From Dactylosporangium siamense (GTDB lineage Bacteria; Actinomycetota; Actinomycetes; Mycobacteriales; Micromonosporaceae), in assembly GCF_016862795.1 (NCBI RefSeq), contig NZ_BONQ01000055.1:1-64000 (forward strand): 64,000 nucleotides of DNA. The letters are read 5' to 3'. How positions within the stretch are numbered: the stretch's first letter is position 1; each line of letters opens with the position of its first letter. Positions 60,875 to 64,000 of the stretch are shown here, piece by piece. Below the pieces are notes generated by a model. The model did not search any database. It was not told the origin of the DNA and saw only the letters and a list, made by a program, of their open reading frames with translations. A program made the translations under genes and the position numbers.

Positions 60875-62089
60875 ATGTCGCATGTCATCCCTGAGGTCAC
60901 CGATGTCCACGTCGGGCGCCAGGCGATCTACGACCGGCAGGGTGATGTCGCCGCCTACGAGCTGTTGTTCCGCAACGCGCCCGGTGCCCGGTCCGCGACG
61001 AACGGCGGGGTGCTGGCGACCAGCCAGGTGATGGTCGCCGCGTTCACCACCGTCGGCCTGGACGACCTCGCCGGCGGGCGGCGCTGCTTCATCAACCTGA
61101 CCGCGGACTTCCTGCTCGGCGAGCTCCCCGTGCCGTTCGCCCCCGAACACGCCGTGCTGGAGGTGCTGGAGACGGTCGACGTCGACGACCGTCTCGTCGC
61201 GGGCGTCGCCGCCCTGGTCGAGCGCGGCTACGTCATCGCGCTCGACGACTTCGTGTCCGGCTCCGGGCACGAGCGGCTGTTCGAGCTGGCCAGCTACGTG
61301 AAGGTCGACTTCCTGGGCACCACCGCCGCGCAACGGCAGGCGATCCTCGACGTCCGCAAGGCCCACCCGCACCTGCGGTTCGTGGCCGAACGGCTCGAGA
61401 CCCCGGCCGACGTCACCGAGGCGCACGAGCGCGGCTACGACCTCTTCCAGGGCTACGCCCTCAGCCGTCCCGCGGTCGTCACGGCCCGCACCCTGAGCGC
61501 GTCGCGGCTGCGCTGCGTGCACCTGCTGGGGCTGCTCATGGCGCCCGACGTCGGCCTGGATCGGGTCGTGTCGATCGTGTCGAGCGACCCGGCGCTGAGC
61601 TACCGCATGCTGCAGGCGGTCAACACGGCCGCGACGGGCACCGCGCACCGCGTGTCGTCGGTCCACGAGGCGGTCGTCATGCTCGGCACCGCGCAGATCC
61701 GCGACTGGGTCACGCTCATGCTGATCGGCGACCTCACCGAGGCCGGCGAGGAGCAGACGGCCGACATCCTCGTCCACGCGCAGCTGTGCCGGCTGATCGC
61801 CGAGAGCGGTGGCCTGTCCGGCGACGAGGCGTTCACCGCCGGCCTGCTCGACGCCGTCGCCGGGCTGCTCGGACTGCCCGTCGACACCCTCGCCGCCAAG
61901 CTCCCCCTCGCCGCGATGGTCCGCGACGCGCTGCTGCACGGCACCGGCCCGCTCGGCGACGTCCTCGCCGCCGTCAACGCCCACGAGCACGGCACCGCCG
62001 CCGACGTCACCAACGACGACGTCCTCTTCCAGCAGCTGGCCGCCCTGGCCTGGGCCACCCGGACCGTCCAGGCCATCCGCTCCAACTGA
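60875..62089 (+). CDS. EAL-HDOD signalling protein (YuxH type), copy 2
   Basis: 404 residues from ATG 60875. Same architecture as the protein at 13308: a degenerate EAL domain (about 10-200; A-Y-E-L-L-F-R in place of EAL, I-A-L-D-D-F-V-S-G) and an HDOD domain (about 205-395; S-S-D-P-A-L-S-Y-R-M-L-Q-A-V-N and M-L-G-T-A-Q-I-R-D-W-V-T-L-M). The two copies share long similar stretches, so they are paralogues from duplication, yet they lie 47 kb apart. Longer upstream frames belong to the antisense of the phosphoketolase gene. Confidence 0.88.
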   Translation: MSHVIPEVTDVHVGRQAIYDRQGDVAAYELLFRNAPGARSATNGGVLATSQVMVAAFTTVGLDDLAGGRRCFINLTADFLLGELPVPFAPEHAVLEVLETVDVDDRLVAGVAALVERGYVIALDDFVSGSGHERLFELASYVKVDFLGTTAAQRQAILDVRKAHPHLRFVAERLETPADVTEAHERGYDLFQGYALSRPAVVTARTLSASRLRCVHLLGLLMAPDVGLDRVVSIVSSDPALSYRMLQAVNTAATGTAHRVSSVHEAVVMLGTAQIRDWVTLMLIGDLTEAGEEQTADILVHAQLCRLIAESGGLSGDEAFTAGLLDAVAGLLGLPVDTLAAKLPLAAMVRDALLHGTGPLGDVLAAVNAHEHGTAADVTNDDVLFQQLAALAWATRTVQAIRSN

Positions 62090-62104
62090 CCGCCAGGCGT
62101 GCGG

Positions 62105-63037
62105 TCAGCCGGGCTGGCCGGGGCGGTCCACGATCGCCAGTCGCAGCTGGGCGGTGTCACTGATGATCCGGCCGCCCGGACCGCTCACCCGTTCGCCGAG
62201 GTAGGCATATGTTGCCCGGTCGAAGATGATTTCGCTGCGGGTGCCTTTGCCGTCGATGCCGACGGAGACGCCCGTCCGCCCCGCTGCGTCGGTGACGGAC
62301 TCGACGACGGTCAGGCCGTTGACGCGGGCCAGGGCGGTGAACACCGCCGCGGCCGACGCGGGCGGCAGGTAGCCCTCCCGCAGCAGGTCACCGGCGATCG
62401 ACCAGGCGTAGGAGTCCGGCGTGGACTTGGTCGACCGGTCGGACCCGTAGCGCTGCGTGATGAGGTCCTTGAACCAGCGCAGCATCCCGTCGGTGTCGGT
62501 CGGCAGGTCGGCGCGGTACACGGGCTGGCACGGGTGCCCCGGCGGGCAGGTGATGACGACCCGTTCCTCCGGACCGCCGGACTTCCGCCGGTCCGTGACG
62601 AGGCCGTCGCGGGTCCCGTCGGCGGACAGCCAGCTCCGGCGCAGGAACGTCACCAGCGGCCCGCCGTCATCCGCCGGGCCCTCGGAGTTGACGTGGATGG
62701 ACTCGACGAAGACGAACTGGTCCGGTCGGACGCTGAGCGCCGGGGTACCGCCGACGTAGGCCGCCGCGTTGCGCAGCACGAGCTCCGACCGGGTGACCGG
62801 CGACGCCGACGGGTCCGGCGCAGCGGTGGGCGGCACGGCGGTGGGGTGGTCCGGACGGCCGGGCATCAGCCCGACCGCGAGGGCGAGCGCCGCGGCGGCG
62901 GCCACCGGCGCGAGCAGCCACCCGCGGCGGTGCCGGCGGGGCGGGGCGGCGAGCGCGGCCCGGGCGCGGGCCATGGCGATCGGATCGGCGGGGGTCTGGC
63001 CGGCCCGGAAGGAGCGCAGTTCGTCGAGCTCATTCAT
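62105..63037 (-). CDS. CU044_5270-like membrane-anchored partner of ECF sigma factor
   Basis: 310 residues from ATG 63037, overlapping the sigma-factor stop by 8 nt. A cytosolic N-terminus of about 40 residues (Asp/Arg-rich) is followed by one membrane helix (about 44-62), a Pro/Thr/Ser linker, and an extracytoplasmic beta domain. The layout matches the CU044_5270 family that regularly follows SigE-like ECF factors and may act as an anti-sigma or sensor. It lacks a recognisable zinc ASD motif, so the mechanism is uncertain. Confidence 0.82.
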   Translation of the reverse strand: MNELDELRSFRAGQTPADPIAMARARAALAAPPRRHRRGWLLAPVAAAAALALAVGLMPGRPDHPTAVPPTAAPDPSASPVTRSELVLRNAAAYVGGTPALSVRPDQFVFVESIHVNSEGPADDGGPLVTFLRRSWLSADGTRDGLVTDRRKSGGPEERVVITCPPGHPCQPVYRADLPTDTDGMLRWFKDLITQRYGSDRSTKSTPDSYAWSIAGDLLREGYLPPASAAAVFTALARVNGLTVVESVTDAAGRTGVSVGIDGKGTRSEIIFDRATYAYLGERVSGPGGRIISDTAQLRLAIVDRPGQPG

Positions 63038-63629
63038 GGAAGGATCCGTTCTCGGAGAGGTCGATGAGCGCGTGGCGGAGGCGCTTGCGGGCGCTGTTGA
63101 GCCGGGACCGGACCGTGCCGATCGGGATGTCGAGGGCGGCGGCGATGTCCGCGTATCCCAGGTCCTGCCAGGCCAGCAGGAGCAGCACGTCGCGTTCCCC
63201 GGTCGACAGCCGGGCCAGCACGGCCGCGATCCGGCGGTGGGCCGCGGTCGCGGCGGCCCGGGCGACGACGCGCTCGTCCTGGTCGTCGATCGGGTCCACC
63301 CCGACGCGGGCGAGCGCGCGGTAGTGGCGGAGCTCCGTGCGGCGCTGGCGGTGCACGAGGTTGGTCGCGATGCCGAACAGCCAGGGCCGCGCGTCGGGCT
63401 GGGCGAGGTCATATCGCGCCCGCCGGCGAAACGCCACCAGGAACGTCTCGGCGTTGAGGTCGTCGGCGACCGAGTGCCCGACGCGGCGGGCGAGGTAGCC
63501 GTGGATGGCGGGCGCGTGACGGTCGAAGATGCCACCGAACGCGTCCGGGTCGTCCAGTGAGTGCCGGATCAGCTCGTTGTCGGCCGGTCGCGGGCCTGAT
63601 GCTCGTTCGAGCGCTATCGGTACCGCCAC
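63030..63629 (-). CDS. ECF-type RNA polymerase sigma factor
   Basis: 199 residues. Region 2 is at about 28-95 (F-D-R-H-A-P-A-I-H-G-Y-L-A-R-R, D-L-N-A-E-T-F-L-V-A-F, P-W-L-F-G-I-A-T-N) and region 4 at about 135-190 (L-S-T-G-E-R-D-V-L-L-L, Y-A-D-I-A-A-A-L-D-I-P-I-G-T-V-R-S-R-L). It directs RNA polymerase to a small set of promoters. Translationally coupled to the CU044_5270-like partner. Confidence 0.92.
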   Translation of the reverse strand: MAVPIALERASGPRPADNELIRHSLDDPDAFGGIFDRHAPAIHGYLARRVGHSVADDLNAETFLVAFRRRARYDLAQPDARPWLFGIATNLVHRQRRTELRHYRALARVGVDPIDDQDERVVARAAATAAHRRIAAVLARLSTGERDVLLLLAWQDLGYADIAAALDIPIGTVRSRLNSARKRLRHALIDLSENGSFHE

Positions 63630-63711
63630 GGGCGCTCACCCCCTCATGAAGACGCACAAACAGCATGTCGTCTGTCATTGCCCGCAGGGTCGCGACGGGT
63701 TCGAAATCCGT

Positions 63712-64000
63712 CTACGCGACTCGATGCGGCGCGCGGTCCGGGGCCGCGGGAAGGCGGGCCGGGCGGCGGGAGAGCAGGTATCCGGTCAGTGCGGCGGTGA
63801 GGCCGGCCACGCCTGCCGCGGCGAAGCCGCCCGCCGGGGTGGTGAGGTCGATCGCCACACCGACCAGCGGGGAGCCGATCGCGAAGCCCGCGCTCAGCGC
63901 CGAGGAATGCAGCCCGGCCGCCTCGCCACGCACGCCGGCCGGGGCCAGCCGGCTCACCGCGTCGGCGACCGTGGCCAGGGTCGGCGCGGTGAGCAGGCCG
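63712..64000 (-). CDS. MFS transporter, C-terminal end (partial)
   Basis: About 95 codons of the C-terminus are inside the window and the frame remains open to the edge. The visible part reads A-D-A-V-S-R-L-A-P-A-G-V-R-G-E-A-A-G-L, then two membrane helices (S-S-A-L-S-A-G-F-A-I-G-S-P-L-V-G-V-A-I-D and F-A-A-A-G-V-A-G-L-T-A-A-L), as in the last helices of drug/sugar MFS exporters. Substrate cannot be told. Confidence 0.75.
   Translation of the reverse strand, partial: GLLTAPTLATVADAVSRLAPAGVRGEAAGLHSSALSAGFAIGSPLVGVAIDLTTPAGGFAAAGVAGLTAALTGYLLSRRPARLPAAPDRAPHRVA

Noticed and set aside
1-64000. tRNA, rRNA, prophage or intact insertion sequence
   Set aside because: No transposase, integrase, phage structural gene or structured-RNA signature was seen on either strand.

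Overview
The window is very GC-rich, with G or C at nearly every third codon position. It is densely packed and uses many GTG starts and 4-nt ATGA/GTGA gene overlaps. Gene content (PucR-type and LacI regulators, ECF sigma with a CU044_5270-like partner, DUF3349, MEDS-ATPase, many secreted hydrolases with CBM13 or FG-GAP modules) points to a filamentous actinomycete. I would guess Micromonosporaceae, but this is inference from gene style. I see no rRNA, tRNA, CRISPR array, prophage or intact insertion sequence.

Layout. 1-2.2 kb: a secreted IPT/TIG-repeat protein (cut by the window), a small unknown ORF, and an ArsR regulator/AHSA1 pair. 2.3-8.5 kb: a LacI-controlled glucan/oligosaccharide island with a glycogen-debranching-like enzyme divergent from lacI and a MalEFG-like ABC importer; two TTGAACGTTCAA operators lie between them. 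8.5-12.1 kb: Pth2, a beta-propeller phytase, and a PiT phosphate transporter with two small partners. 12.2-20.2 kb: a MEDS/HATPase regulator, an EAL-HDOD protein, SDR, two alpha/beta hydrolases (one secreted and polyesterase-like), a PucR-type regulator, a stand-alone condensation-domain protein and a GNAT. 20.3-30.2 kb: a secreted CBM13 beta-helix protein behind a CebR-like operator, two NmrA-type reductases, GNAT, EAL-DICT, an SNF2 helicase and a membrane protein with a coupled small ORF. 30.3-39.9 kb: a UppS-family prenyltransferase, CBS-BON protein, universal stress protein, two LuxR-type two-component systems each divergent from small membrane proteins, and SoxR. 39.9-40.4 kb: a SoxR-box-driven NmrA pseudogene.

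The most interesting block is 40.4-57.6 kb. A LacI-family gene (53449-54444) sits among five near-identical palindromes built on GAAATCGATTTC. They precede (i) a lysozyme-like FG-GAP protein plus an amidase FG-GAP protein, (ii) an RbsABC-type sugar importer, (iii) a GH172/DUF2961 FG-GAP enzyme plus a GH43-like enzyme, (iv) the regulator itself, and (v) an FGGY kinase plus a fucose/D-arabinose-isomerase-like enzyme. The three FG-GAP proteins carry related six-repeat C-terminal modules on different catalytic heads. My hypothesis is a system that breaks up cell walls of arabinan-containing bacteria (mycolata) outside the cell, then imports and catabolises D-arabinose. A phosphoketolase at 58193-60592 could take the resulting pentose phosphate. 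The operator pattern is read directly from the sequence; the substrate is inferred.

60.8-64 kb: a second EAL-HDOD paralogue, an ECF sigma factor with its membrane partner, and the end of an MFS transporter.
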